The position numbers and the translations under genes are program-made. From VRUE01 sp963699225 (lineage in GTDB: Bacteria; Actinomycetota; Thermoleophilia; Solirubrobacterales; 70-9), in NCBI GenBank assembly GCA_963699225.1, contig OY969423.1, positions 1-64,000 on the forward strand: DNA of 64,000 nucleotides, given 5' to 3'. The notes beneath the pieces were generated by a model that was not told the DNA's origin, ran no database searches, and saw nothing but the letters and a program-made list of their open reading frames with translations. Positions 50,023 through 58,764 of the stretch are shown here, one piece after another (positions within the stretch are counted from its first letter, which is position 1; the number at the start of each line of letters is the position of its first letter).

Positions 50023-50931
50023 TTGGTACCTCCCCGGTACCTTTTCGACACTCTGCAGGACACGACGACATACGGATCTCCAAGCGGAGGGTCAACGAGG
50101 CACCGGCGCCCGTGGCGGTTCGTTGTCGTTCTGGCGGTTGTGATCGCCGCGCTTGGCGTGTTTGCTTGGCAGCAGGGTAACGATGGTGGGGGCGGTGGAC
50201 CGCTGAACGCGATCGCTGCGGCGGCCGAGAAGACGCAGCACGAACCGGGTGGGCGGGCGGCGATGCAATCGATCGTCACCGTGCCGGGGAAGTCAGCGCC
50301 GTTCACGATGACCGGCTGGATGGTTTTCGACGCTGAAAATCGCACGCGTGGAGTCATCACAGCACCGCACACCGTCTCCGGCGGTCCGATGAAGCTGGAT
50401 GTTGTCAGCGACGGAACAGTCATGTACATGCGGTCCAGCAAGTTCGGCTCGTTGCCCGATGGTGCTAAATGGATGTCGCTCGATCTCTCGCTTGGGAACG
50501 AAATGGACCCCACGACCCTCCCCGACGTCGACGCGAAGGGAGAACTGGCGCTTCTCGAGGGGGTGGACAACGTGCAGAAGCTTGGGAAAGAAGACGTTCG
50601 TGGCGTTTCGACGACGCATTATCGCGGCGCTTTGAGCGTTGCCGACCAAGTAGAGCGGGCGCGAGACAAAGGTGAGGACAACATCGCTTCGGTCACTGAA
50701 AGAGACGGTGGGCCCACGCGGGTCGAGGCATGGATCGACGCCGAAGGCTTGGTGCGGCGGATGAGGCTCATCCATTCACAGCCCGCGAAGCAAGGCGAGG
50801 AATCCCTGACTGTGGATATGCGCATGGATTTCTTCGACTTCGGCTTCGAACCTGAGATCGAGGTGCCCGATTCGAGCGAAGTGTTCGACGCGACGGACCT
50901 GACTCGGGAAAAGCTCGGCATCGACAACTGA
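50023..50931 (+). CDS. Membrane-anchored extracytoplasmic protein (LppX/LprG-like?)
   Basis: A protein of about 302 residues beginning 8 nt after tRNA-Arg. A basic N terminus and one helix (residues ~31-48) are followed by a beta-rich domain with MKLDVVSDGTVMYMRSSKFG and DGAKWMSLDLS, resembling the half-barrel of LppX/LprG-type lipoproteins that carry lipids. There is no lipobox Cys, so it would be helix-anchored. The only plausible start before the helix is TTG at 50023. Its GC content and codon use are visibly lower than those of neighbours, and it adjoins a tRNA, a common insertion point. Confidence 0.55.
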   Translation: MVPPRYLFDTLQDTTTYGSPSGGSTRHRRPWRFVVVLAVVIAALGVFAWQQGNDGGGGGPLNAIAAAAEKTQHEPGGRAAMQSIVTVPGKSAPFTMTGWMVFDAENRTRGVITAPHTVSGGPMKLDVVSDGTVMYMRSSKFGSLPDGAKWMSLDLSLGNEMDPTTLPDVDAKGELALLEGVDNVQKLGKEDVRGVSTTHYRGALSVADQVERARDKGEDNIASVTERDGGPTRVEAWIDAEGLVRRMRLIHSQPAKQGEESLTVDMRMDFFDFGFEPEIEVPDSSEVFDATDLTREKLGIDN

Positions 50932-50953
50932 AACGCCCCTCGGGCCGTCTCGG

Positions 50954-50959
50954 TAGGTT
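50954..50959 (+). promoter_or_regulatory. -10 box of a leaderless gene
   Basis: TAGGTT ends exactly 6 nt before the ATG at 50966, with no ribosome-binding site. Confidence 0.45.
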
Positions 50960-50965
50960 CAGCGG

Positions 50966-52105
50966 ATGAGTAGGCGCGTTCTCGTATTGGGTGCCGGCTT
51001 TGGCGGCCTGGAGCTGAGCACGATGCTGTCGGAGGCGTCCGGCGGCGAGATCGAGGTGACCTTGATCGACAAGGGCGAGACCTTCGTCTTCGGTTTCTCC
51101 AAGCTCGACTTGATGTTCGGGCGGGAGCAGCCCGAGGCGGTTCGTATGGCCTACGCCGATATCGCCAAGCCCGGAATTACGGTCTTGCGCGAGACGGTCA
51201 CGGCGATCGATCCTGAGGCGCGCCGCGTCACCACCGACGGTGGGACCTATGAGGCTGACGCGTTGGTCGTCGCGCTCGGCGCCGACTATGACTTCGCGGC
51301 CACGCCCGGCCTGCGTGAGGCAGGCAACGAGTTCTACTCGGTGGCGGGAGCCGAACGGTTGGCCGAGGTCATCCCGACCTTCTCCGCGGGGCACGCGGTG
51401 ATCGGCGTCGCCGGCGCGCCGTTCAAGTGCCCGCCGGCGCCGAGCGAGTGCGCGCTGCTGCTCGACGAGGAGCTGCGCTCGCGCGGCGTGCGCGACGCCT
51501 GCCGGATCTCCTTCGTAATCCCGCTGCCGACGCCGGTGCCGCCCTCGCCGGAGGCCTCCGCGGCCCTCGAAGCCGAGTTCGCCGAGCGTGGTATTGAGCT
51601 GATCCCAGGCCGCCGGGTCAGCGCGCTCGACCCCGAGCGCAGCGTCGCCCTGCTCGACGATGGCAGCGAGCTGCCCTTCGATCTCTTCCTCGGCGTGCCG
51701 AGGCACCGAGCCGCCGAGGTGGTGATCGCCAGCGGCATGACCGAGGACGGCTACGTGCCGGTTGATCCAGCCACGCTCGAGACCCGTTTCCCGGAGGTCT
51801 ACGCGGTGGGCGATGTAGCCACCGCGGGCGTGCCGAAGGCCGGCGTCTTCGCCGAGGGTGCCGCGCGCGTAGTTGCCCAGGCGCTGTTGGCCAAGTTTGC
51901 CGGTGGCGACCCGGCGGGTCGCCACCTCGGGCAGGGCACCTGTTACATCGAGTTCGGCGGCGGCCGGGTCGGCAGTGTCGACATCGACTTCCTCTCCGGT
52001 CCGTCGCGGACCGGCAGCTTCAACGCCCCGTCGACGGAGCAGGTGATGAGGAAGGAACGGTTCGGCTCTACGCGGCGGGCGCGCTGGTTCGGCTCCGCCG
52101 ACTGA
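50966..52105 (+). CDS. FAD-dependent oxidoreductase (sulfide:quinone reductase-like)
   Basis: A 379-residue flavoprotein. FAD motif VLVLGAGFGGLELS at residues 5-18, VVALGADYDF near 110, APFKCPPAPSECALLL near 155 with a Cys in the position used by sulfide:quinone reductases, and the second FAD motif VYAVGDVATAG near 277. Only one of the redox Cys pair is evident, so sulfide oxidation is uncertain; NDH-2-like or other quinone reductase activity is possible. The 3' end overlaps the convergent hydrolase by 38 nt. Confidence 0.8.
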   Translation: MSRRVLVLGAGFGGLELSTMLSEASGGEIEVTLIDKGETFVFGFSKLDLMFGREQPEAVRMAYADIAKPGITVLRETVTAIDPEARRVTTDGGTYEADALVVALGADYDFAATPGLREAGNEFYSVAGAERLAEVIPTFSAGHAVIGVAGAPFKCPPAPSECALLLDEELRSRGVRDACRISFVIPLPTPVPPSPEASAALEAEFAERGIELIPGRRVSALDPERSVALLDDGSELPFDLFLGVPRHRAAEVVIASGMTEDGYVPVDPATLETRFPEVYAVGDVATAGVPKAGVFAEGAARVVAQALLAKFAGGDPAGRHLGQGTCYIEFGGGRVGSVDIDFLSGPSRTGSFNAPSTEQVMRKERFGSTRRARWFGSAD

Positions 52106-53036
52106 ACGGTTTGCCCCCGTATGCGTGGGTCAATCGACCACTCGATGTCGTGGCGAAGCGGTCCACCGCGTTGGCGAAGCGACGGCGCTCCTGGAAGAGG
52201 AAGGCGTGTGCGCCGGGAAAGATCTCAAACTTCGCCCCCGGGATCCTTGCCGCGATCCGCCGCAGGTTGATTGGCGGTGACACTGGGTCCTGGGCCCCAG
52301 CGGTGGCAAGGGTGGGGACGGCAATCATCGCCAGCTCTCGGTAGTTGCGGTTGCTGCGCAGCCAGGGATCCTCGGCCACTACCTGGCGATGAGTGGTCGC
52401 CGCGGACACATGGAAATCGTCGGGGATCTCGCGGCTTTGACTGGCGAGTTCGAGCCTGCGCACGAAGCGCCGGCCCTCGGCCTGGCGGTTGGGCGGGTAG
52501 AGCTCGCGCAAGATGTCGGCTTCGCTGGGGTCAGGCTCGCTGTCGATCGCCTGGGCCTTCGGCGTTCCGAGCACGGTGCGGCTGCCGCCGGGGTTGGTAC
52601 CGGCGAGGATCAGGTGGGAGACCCGTGCCGGGTGATCGATCGCGAGGCGCTGGGCGACGAAGCCGCCCATCGACCAGCCGAGGACATCGGCCCGAGGAAG
52701 ACCGATCGCCTCCATCAGGCCAGCGGTGGCGTCGGCGAGCGAGTCGAAGCTGCGCCCGTGCCACGGCCCCGAGCGGCCGACGCCCGGGTAGTCGAAGAGG
52801 ACCAGCCGGTGGTCTCGGGCCAACAGTCGCAGTAGGGCCGGGTCCCATTCGGCCATCGTCGAGCCGGTCCCGATCAGCATCACCAGTGGCGGTCCCTGGC
52901 CGCGTTCGTACCAGGCGATGCTGGTACCACCGACCGGGGTGACGTGGACCTGCGCCCGGAACGGCGCTGCTGAGCTCTGCCCGCAACCGGCAAGCAGGGC
53001 CGCCAGGCCGAGGCAGATCGCCAGACGCACCCTCAT
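52068..53036 (-). CDS. Alpha/beta hydrolase lipoprotein
   Basis: A 322-residue secreted lipoprotein. Residues 1-18 are a signal sequence ending in the lipobox LLAGC. The hydrolase core has MLIGTGSTMAEWD, the nucleophile elbow GWSMGG near residue 120, an acid in AGAQDPVSPP near 250, and a His in PGAHAFLFQE near 280. It acts outside the membrane on an unknown ester or similar substrate. TAGGCT lies 8 nt upstream of the ATG. Confidence 0.87.
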   Translation of the reverse strand: MRVRLAICLGLAALLAGCGQSSAAPFRAQVHVTPVGGTSIAWYERGQGPPLVMLIGTGSTMAEWDPALLRLLARDHRLVLFDYPGVGRSGPWHGRSFDSLADATAGLMEAIGLPRADVLGWSMGGFVAQRLAIDHPARVSHLILAGTNPGGSRTVLGTPKAQAIDSEPDPSEADILRELYPPNRQAEGRRFVRRLELASQSREIPDDFHVSAATTHRQVVAEDPWLRSNRNYRELAMIAVPTLATAGAQDPVSPPINLRRIAARIPGAKFEIFPGAHAFLFQERRRFANAVDRFATTSSGRLTHAYGGKPFSRRSRTSAPAA

Positions 53037-53075
53037 CGCCGCTCAGCCTAGAGCCGGGTCCGGCCAGGGCGCCGC

Positions 53076-53081
53076 TAGATT
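53076..53081 (+). promoter_or_regulatory. -10 box of a leaderless gene
   Basis: TAGATT ends exactly 6 nt before the GTG start at 53088. Confidence 0.45.
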
Positions 53082-53087
53082 TGACCC

Positions 53088-53936
53088 GTGGCCGAGGTCC
53101 TCTATTACGCGATTCCGGCGTTCGTGCTGCTGCTCGTGATGGAGTTGCTCTCGTTCAGGTACCTGCGCGATGACGACCTCGTTGGCTACGAGGCTCGCGA
53201 CACCCGCACGAGCCTGACCATGGGCGGCGGCAACGTCGTCATCAACGCGGTCTGGAAGCTCGTCGTGCTGCTCGCCTACGCGGGGCTGTACGAGCTGACG
53301 CCGCTGCGGATGCCAGCGGATGAGTGGTGGACTTACGTGCTGCTCTTCCTCGCCGACGACCTCGCCTACTACTGGTTCCACCGCGTCCACCACGAGGTGC
53401 GGGTCTTCTGGGCGAGCCACGTCGTCCACCATTCCTCGGAGCACTACAACCTCTCGACCGCGCTGCGCCAGACCTGGACGCCGATGACCTCGCTGCCCTT
53501 CTGGGCGCCCCTGGCGCTGCTCGGCTTCGCCCCCTGGATGATCCTGCTGCAGCTCTCGATTTCCCTGATCTACCAGTTCTGGATCCACACCGAGCGGGTG
53601 AAGAAGCTGCCGGCGCCGATCGAGTTCGTCTTCAACACCCCCTCGCACCACCGTGTCCACCACGGCGCCAACGAGGTCTACCTCGACCGCAATTACGGCG
53701 GCATCCTGATCATCTGGGACCGCATCTTCGGCACCTACCAGGGGGAGACCGAGCGAGTCCGCTACGGGCTGACCAAGAACATCCGCAGCTTCCGGCCGGC
53801 CCAGGTCGCCTTCCATGAGTTCGTGGACCTCGCCCAGGATGTGCGCGCCGCCAAGAGCTGGCGCGACAAGCTCGGCTACGTCTTCCGCGGCCCTGGCTGG
53901 TCGCCGGACGGCAGTGGCGGCGGCACCCGCGGCTAG
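53088..53936 (+). CDS. Sterol desaturase / fatty acid hydroxylase family protein
   Basis: A 282-residue membrane di-iron enzyme with about four helices. The His clusters of the family are in order: HRVHHE near residue 100, HVVHHSSEHYN near 112, and HHRVHHG near 187, giving the eight-His iron site. The substrate is a membrane lipid or sterol-like compound; members hydroxylate or desaturate it. GTG start at 53088, leaderless. Confidence 0.92.
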   Translation: MAEVLYYAIPAFVLLLVMELLSFRYLRDDDLVGYEARDTRTSLTMGGGNVVINAVWKLVVLLAYAGLYELTPLRMPADEWWTYVLLFLADDLAYYWFHRVHHEVRVFWASHVVHHSSEHYNLSTALRQTWTPMTSLPFWAPLALLGFAPWMILLQLSISLIYQFWIHTERVKKLPAPIEFVFNTPSHHRVHHGANEVYLDRNYGGILIIWDRIFGTYQGETERVRYGLTKNIRSFRPAQVAFHEFVDLAQDVRAAKSWRDKLGYVFRGPGWSPDGSGGGTRG

Positions 53937-53981
53937 CGCTTAGAAACGGCTCTGCTACTGGCCTGTGTGACGTCTGACCAG

Positions 53982-54014
53982 AAGTTGAGTAAGTTGGTCA
54001 ACTTTATGTAGAAT
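53982..54014 (+). promoter_or_regulatory. Promoter and operator before the arylsulfotransferase gene
   Basis: AAGTTGA (53982-53988) and TCAACTT (53998-54004) form a 7-bp inverted repeat with a 9-nt spacer. It overlaps a plausible promoter: TTGAGT (53985-53990), 18 nt, TAGAAT (54009-54014). A regulator bound to the repeat would block RNA polymerase. The leader to the ATG at 54105 is about 83 nt; no riboswitch fold was recognised. Confidence 0.5.
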
Positions 54015-54104
54015 GCCGCGCGCTCTCAGTTGGGAGCGATGATTCGGCCACGGTCCCTCGGCAGGGGATCGGGCCTCCAATCCAGCCAAGGAGGCACATC
54101 GACC

Positions 54105-55616
54105 ATGACCGACACCAGAAACCCGCTGAGGCGCCGGAGCGTCGCCGTCCTAACCGGCCTCGCCCTGCTCCTCGCGGTGACGGCAGGCTCCGGCACCGGC
54201 TCCGCGCTCGCAGATCCGGGGCACGGCCAGCGCGCCACCGCCAGCGACACCACCGATCCCACCCAGCTGCAGCCGCCGCAGGTGACCGTGCTGAAGAACG
54301 ACCATCACCTCGCTGACGGCCTGATCTTCGTCGGGCCCAAGCCCGCGCCGGGCGCAACGGCTCCTAGCGGCCAGACAGGCCCGGAGATCATCGACAACGA
54401 GGGTCGGCCGGTCTGGTTCAGCCCGATCGCGGCCCCCGACACCGCCACCGACGTGCGGGTCCAGCAGTACCACGGCCAGCCCGTCCTCACCTATGGGGTG
54501 GGGAGGAGCACCGGTGGCCCGGGCCACAGCGAGGGCTATGACGTGATCCTCAACCGTCATTACCAGCAGATTGCGACGGTGGAGGCCGGCAACGGGCTCG
54601 CGGCCGACCAGCACGAGTTCGCGCTGACGCCGCAGGGCACGGCCCTGATCACGATCTACCATCAGGTCCCCTACGACCTCTCCTCGGTGGGTGGGCCTAG
54701 TGACGGCTCGGTCCTCGACGGGGTGGTCCAGGAGATCGACGTCGCCACCGGCAAAGTCCTCTTCGAGTGGCACAGCCTTGACCACGTGCCGCTCAGCGAC
54801 AGCTACCAGCCGGTGCCGAGCAGCGCGAGCACGCCGTATGACTATTTCCACATCAACTCGGTCAACCTCGACAACGACGGCAACCTGCTGATTTCCGCCC
54901 GCCACACCTCGACCGTCTACAAGGTCGACCGCAAAACGGGCAACGTGATCTGGCGCCTTGGCGGCAAGGAGAGCGATTTCCAGCTCGGCCCCGGCGTCCA
55001 GTTCGCCTGGCAGCACAACGCTCTGCCGGAGGGCCCGAACACGATCCGCATCTTCGACAACGAGTCGAACGGGACCCCGGTCCTGCCTGCTTCACGGGTG
55101 ATCCGCGTCCACCTCGACCTGAAAGCCAAGACGGCGACGCTGGTCAGCTCGATCCAGCACCCGGATGGCCTCTCGGCGGGCTCGCAGGGCAACGCCCAGC
55201 TGCTGCCCGGTGGTCACACCTTCGTCGGTTGGGGTCAGCTCGGCCGCTTCTCGGAGTTCGACTCCGGCGGCAACCTGCTCTGGGACGGTGCCCTGCCAGC
55301 GGGCTATGACAGCTACCGTGCCTACCGCTCGCCCTGGGTCGGGCTTCCCGACACTGACCCCACCGCCGAGGCGGAGCGCTCCGGCGGTAGCCACGTCACG
55401 GTCGACGCGATCTGGAACGGGGCGACCGAGGTCGACCGCTGGGTCGTTCTCGCCGGCACCCACCGGTGGGGCCTGCGCCCCGTCGGCTCGGCGCGCTGGA
55501 ATGGCCTCGACACGACGATCGACGCTCACACTCACTCGCCCTACGTCGAGGTCGTCGCCCTCGACGATCGGGGCAGGCCAATCGGCTGCTCACAGCCAGT
55601 CCCTCTGAGCGACTAG
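54105..55616 (+). CDS. Arylsulfotransferase family protein (secreted)
   Basis: A 503-residue secreted protein of the ASST / arylsulfotransferase_2 family, which moves sulfate between phenolic compounds through a His intermediate. A signal peptide spans residues 1-38 (ending ALADP). Propeller repeats follow, with conserved segments DQHEFALTPQGTAL near 175, HINSVNLDNDGNLLISARHTS near 250, and QHNALPEGPN near 300. The ATG at 54105 has AAGGAGG about 10 nt upstream, so the frame open from 54030 is not used. The exact substrate is unknown. Confidence 0.83.
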   Translation: MTDTRNPLRRRSVAVLTGLALLLAVTAGSGTGSALADPGHGQRATASDTTDPTQLQPPQVTVLKNDHHLADGLIFVGPKPAPGATAPSGQTGPEIIDNEGRPVWFSPIAAPDTATDVRVQQYHGQPVLTYGVGRSTGGPGHSEGYDVILNRHYQQIATVEAGNGLAADQHEFALTPQGTALITIYHQVPYDLSSVGGPSDGSVLDGVVQEIDVATGKVLFEWHSLDHVPLSDSYQPVPSSASTPYDYFHINSVNLDNDGNLLISARHTSTVYKVDRKTGNVIWRLGGKESDFQLGPGVQFAWQHNALPEGPNTIRIFDNESNGTPVLPASRVIRVHLDLKAKTATLVSSIQHPDGLSAGSQGNAQLLPGGHTFVGWGQLGRFSEFDSGGNLLWDGALPAGYDSYRAYRSPWVGLPDTDPTAEAERSGGSHVTVDAIWNGATEVDRWVVLAGTHRWGLRPVGSARWNGLDTTIDAHTHSPYVEVVALDDRGRPIGCSQPVPLSD

Positions 55617-55630
55617 AGGGGAACTGTCGC

Positions 55631-55664
55631 GGCGCCGCCTGGCCGGGAGGGTTCGGGCGGCGCC
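55631..55664 (+). terminator. GC-rich hairpin after arylsulfotransferase
   Basis: GGCGCCGCC (55631-55639) pairs perfectly with GGCGGCGCC (55656-55664) around a 16-nt loop, 15 nt after the stop codon. The sequence CACTTT follows; no long T run. Confidence 0.5.
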
Positions 55665-55734
55665 GTCCCCACCTCACTTTGGCGGGGAGGCTGATCACGG
55701 TTTGACGGCTTCAACCGGTGGGTAAATCGAGGGC

Positions 55735-55875
55735 ATGGAGCTATCAATACTGTTGATCATCATTGGGATCGTCTTGGCGATCCTCGTCAACTACGTCCTC
55801 GGGATCATCGTGATCCTGATCGGGTTGGCGCTGCTCTTGCTACCACGCCTGAGGGGTGGTACCCGCCAAGTCTGA
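55735..55875 (+). CDS. 46-residue membrane protein
   Basis: A short frame from ATG 55735 to TGA 55873-55875 encodes 46 residues, almost entirely Leu, Ile and Val, with a charged tail (PRLRGGTRQV). It forms one or two membrane helices. A GAGG lies 1-4 nt upstream of the ATG. It is 15 nt before another membrane-anchored gene in the same direction. Function unknown. Confidence 0.45.
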   Translation: MELSILLIIIGIVLAILVNYVLGIIVILIGLALLLLPRLRGGTRQV

Positions 55876-55890
55876 TGTAAAGCTTGCTCG

Positions 55891-56508
55891 ATGGACCTCT
55901 GGAAGCTTCCTCTCATAGTTGCCGGGGTTGTGGTGCCAACAGTCGCGGCCTTCATGCTCGGTGGACCGGGTGTGGGGGTCGCGATTGGTGCGTTCGCGGG
56001 GCTCGGGCTGGTGGTGGTCGCGATCCGGCAGCGGCCCGAGGGGCCGATCGTCTCGGCTGACCGCAGGGACGCCAAGCATCACGTGCTGATCGTCGCCGCC
56101 GGTGGGGTGGAGGATCCGGCCGACGTGGCGCGGATCACCGGCGTCGCCGGGATCGCGGCCGACGATGGCGACGAGGACGAGGTGCGGGTGCTGGTGCCGG
56201 CGCGGATCGGCTTCCTCGACCGCTGGGCCTCCGACGTGGAGGACGCGCGCCACCGCGCCCAGCAGCGACTGGTGATGACCGTGGCGGCGCTGGCCAAGGC
56301 CGGCGTTGCGGCGGAGGCGCGGGTCGGCGACGAGGACATCGTGCAGGCGGTCGAGGACCAGCTGCAGAGCTACCCGGCGACCGAGGTGGTGCTGGTCAGC
56401 GGCGAGGGCGACGATGCGGAGGAGGCGGCCGGCGAGCTGCGCTCACGGCTGCGAGCCGAGTTCCACCACGTCGAGCTCAGCAGGGGTGAGGGCGAGCGGC
56501 GCTCTTGA
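55891..56508 (+). CDS. Membrane-anchored universal-stress-like protein
   Basis: A 205-residue protein with two N-terminal helices (residues ~7-22 and 27-45) and a soluble alpha/beta domain beginning KHHVLIVAAGGVEDPADV. It ends with YPATEVVLVSGEGDDAEEA, related to the endings of the genes at 13332 and 14978. Same build as the one at 14978, so they are probably paralogues. The 3' end overlaps the convergent gene by 32 nt. Confidence 0.6.
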   Translation: MDLWKLPLIVAGVVVPTVAAFMLGGPGVGVAIGAFAGLGLVVVAIRQRPEGPIVSADRRDAKHHVLIVAAGGVEDPADVARITGVAGIAADDGDEDEVRVLVPARIGFLDRWASDVEDARHRAQQRLVMTVAALAKAGVAAEARVGDEDIVQAVEDQLQSYPATEVVLVSGEGDDAEEAAGELRSRLRAEFHHVELSRGEGERRS

Positions 56509-57499
56509 CCACCTGAAAGGCGCTGCCGGGAATGCGCTTGAGCTGATCGAGGTTTTCGTCATCCCAGCGGCGGTCGCTGCTGCCGCTGAAGTACCAGTTG
56601 GAGCCGTTGTCGGCGACGATCAGCCCGTAGCGCTTCATCGCTTCGGCGATCACCTTGGCGCCGCCGCTGAAGCTGCCGAGCCCGTAGCCGGCCTCGAGCC
56701 GCAGCCGCGTCCCCATCGCCGGCGCGTTGGGGTCGGAGGTGTCGCCGGCGCAGTGCGAGGCGGGGTGGACCCAGGCGTTGCGGGTGCTGTCGAAGGTGAC
56801 CCGGATCGCGTGTTCGAGCTGGCCGGCGGCGACTTCGTCGTAGCGGACGAGGCCGGGGAAGATCGGCAGGCCGGCGGCGTCCGCCGAGGTCCAGGAGTCG
56901 GGGCGGCGGGCGCTCGAGCGCAGGTCCCAGCGAGTGCCCGAGTCGGCATTCCAGTGGGCGCCGCCACCGCCCTTGAAGAAGGCTCGGTAGAGCTCATACA
57001 GCGTGCAGCTGGAGCGGTCGACGACGAGCACGTGGCGGTCGCCATCGCTGCCGTTGCCGCCCTCGACCGGCACGCCCTTGGGGATCGGGAACGGCCCGGG
57101 GTCGCTCTCGTCGCTGTAGGCGGTGTAGTTGACCGGCAGCTTGCGCTGGCCGGCGCCGACGATGGCATAGGGGAAGCCGTAGGCGCGCGGCGAGCCGAAG
57201 TCGGGGTGGAGCAGGTTGCCGCCGTGGGAGTTGATGTAGGCGATCGTGGCGGCCGAGTTGGGAGCGACCGGCGCCTTGGAGACGTCTTGGTTCCAGGCGG
57301 CCTCGGTTGGGAGGGATGGCGCGTTGGCTGGGGTGCCGGGCGGTGGGTCAGGGAAGACAGAGCAGCTGCCGAGGTCCGGGTAGGAGCCGACGGCACGGGC
57401 CGAGGTGACCCCAATCGCCGCCGCAATTGCCAGTGCGAGAAGCGCCGCCGCGTACGCGAGTCCGCGTAGCCGGAATTTTCCACACTCTGGTGTGGTCAA
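56477..57499 (-). CDS. Secreted protein of unknown function
   Basis: A 340-residue protein with an N-terminal hydrophobic segment (residues ~13-34) and several Cys residues, consistent with secretion and disulfide bonding. Segments such as GDRHVLVVDRSSCTLYELY and ADAAGLPIFPGLVRYDEVAAG look conserved and enzyme-like but I recognise no family. The TTG start at 57499 overlaps the upstream stop as TTGA, so it is coupled to the small gene before it. Confidence 0.6.
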   Translation of the reverse strand: MTTPECGKFRLRGLAYAAALLALAIAAAIGVTSARAVGSYPDLGSCSVFPDPPPGTPANAPSLPTEAAWNQDVSKAPVAPNSAATIAYINSHGGNLLHPDFGSPRAYGFPYAIVGAGQRKLPVNYTAYSDESDPGPFPIPKGVPVEGGNGSDGDRHVLVVDRSSCTLYELYRAFFKGGGGAHWNADSGTRWDLRSSARRPDSWTSADAAGLPIFPGLVRYDEVAAGQLEHAIRVTFDSTRNAWVHPASHCAGDTSDPNAPAMGTRLRLEAGYGLGSFSGGAKVIAEAMKRYGLIVADNGSNWYFSGSSDRRWDDENLDQLKRIPGSAFQVVKSAARPHPC

Positions 57500-57762
57500 T
57501 TCTGCTTACGCGCCACGTCGGTGTCCGTGCGCTCGCGAACGTTGAGCCGGTTGATCTCTAGCTCCTCGATGGCGAGGCGGCCGAAGGTTGCCCTGTCGAC
57601 CTCGAGACGCCGAACGCTGAGCCGCCCGATCGCGAAGCCGCCGACGGCCGCGGCGCCGACTGCGAGCGCTCCGATCGCCATCGCGCCGCGCGCCTGCATG
57701 CCAGCCGCGGCGATCGACCGAACCTCGGGCCGGAAGAAGGAGATCCCGTATCGCTGCGGCAT
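57496..57762 (-). CDS. Small protein with beta-helix-like pentad repeats
   Basis: An 88-residue protein. Residues ~27-75 follow a five-residue rhythm with aliphatic residues at fixed positions (such as GALAVGAAAVGGFAIGRLSV), suggesting a short right-handed beta helix like pentapeptide-repeat proteins, though the exact A(D/N)LXX signature is absent. TACGGT lies 7 nt before the ATG. Coupled to the next secreted-protein gene. Function unknown. Confidence 0.5.
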   Translation of the reverse strand: MPQRYGISFFRPEVRSIAAAGMQARGAMAIGALAVGAAAVGGFAIGRLSVRRLEVDRATFGRLAIEELEINRLNVRERTDTDVARKQN

Positions 57763-57797
57763 CGCCAGAACCGTAGCGCGGTTAGCCTGGGCCGCTG

Positions 57798-58523
57798 ATG
57801 AGCGCGGACGAGCGACCGATTCTGCTGGCGATCCAGCACGTGCCCTGGGAGGGCCCGCATCGGATTCTCGACGCTTGCGGTGGCCTCGACGTGCACACGG
57901 TCAAACCGCTGGCGGGCCAGCCGCTGCCCGGTCACGACCAAGTCGCCGGCGCTGTCGTGATGGGTGGCCCGATGAGCGTCGACGAAGTCGAGGCTCATCC
58001 CGAGCTGGCGAGCGAGCGCGAGTGGCTGGCCGAGGCGCTGCGCCGGCAGATGCCGGTGCTGGGCATCTGCCTTGGTGCTCAGTTGTTGGCCCGAGCGCTC
58101 GGCGCCGAGGTGCGGGCGGGGGAGAGTCCGGAGCTGGGCTATGCCCCGGTCGAGATCCTCGACCGGGATGACCCGATCCTCGGCGCCCTCGCCCCAAGTA
58201 CGACCGTCCTGCACTGGCACGGCGACGTCTTCGACCTACCGGAGGGCGCCGAGCACCTGGCCCGCTCCGAGCGCACCGAGGTCCAGGCCTTCCGCCACGG
58301 CAACGCCTGGGGTGTCCTCTTCCACCCCGAGTCCGACTTCGCCCTGTTGGAGGCGTGGCTGGCCGTGCCCGAGATGGTCCACGAGGCCTGCGTGGCCCTG
58401 GGCGACGACGGAGCCGCCGCCCTGCCGGCCCAAGCTGAAGCCGCCGAAGCCGACCTCCTCGCCCGCACGACCCCCGGCCTGGAAGCCTTTGCTTCCCTGG
58501 TCGAATCCCACCGCCCCAGCTAA
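57798..58523 (+). CDS. Class I glutamine amidotransferase-like protein
   Basis: A 241-residue GATase1-fold enzyme. The nucleophile Cys is in VLGICLGAQLLA near residue 93, and the His-Glu of the triad in GVLFHPESDF near 178. There is no synthetase domain, so it is a stand-alone amidotransferase or hydrolase, like proteins annotated as GMP-synthase-type amidotransferases. A TAGCCT box lies 9 nt before the ATG. A C-terminal Ala/Glu-rich extension follows residue ~205. Confidence 0.85.
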   Translation: MSADERPILLAIQHVPWEGPHRILDACGGLDVHTVKPLAGQPLPGHDQVAGAVVMGGPMSVDEVEAHPELASEREWLAEALRRQMPVLGICLGAQLLARALGAEVRAGESPELGYAPVEILDRDDPILGALAPSTTVLHWHGDVFDLPEGAEHLARSERTEVQAFRHGNAWGVLFHPESDFALLEAWLAVPEMVHEACVALGDDGAAALPAQAEAAEADLLARTTPGLEAFASLVESHRPS

Positions 58524-58566
58524 GCCCTCCGCCTCGCCCGCCGGCCCGCTAGATTGGAAGCCGCGT

Positions 58567-58640
58567 GGTGGCTGTAGCTCAGTTGGTAGAGCTCCTGGTT
58601 GTGGTCCAGGCGGTCGCCGGTTCGAATCCGGTCAGCCACC
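58567..58640 (+). tRNA. tRNA-His (GUG)
   Basis: Cloverleaf with G-1 at 58567 encoded. Acceptor GTGGCTG (58568-58574) pairs with CAGCCAC (58633-58639), and C73 (58640) can pair with G-1, the hallmark of tRNA-His. The anticodon stem CCTGG/CCAGG encloses TTGTGGT with anticodon GTG. CCA is not encoded. TAGATT (58550-58555) lies 11 nt upstream. Confidence 0.96.
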
Positions 58641-58752
58641 CTGAGTAGAAGTGCTTGGGAAGGACGGCCTCCATTCCTGACCGTCCAGCCACAGCAGCGT
58701 CGGTCCGCGCCGCGTGAGCGCCAAGCCTCCGGCGGCCGGGTTCTGCGGCGGT

Positions 58753-58758
58753 TACGAT
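58753..58758 (+). promoter_or_regulatory. -10 box of a leaderless gene
   Basis: TACGAT ends exactly 6 nt before the ATG at 58765 and so favours that start over the upstream in-frame GTG at 58714. Confidence 0.45.
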
Positions 58759-58764
58759 GCCCGC

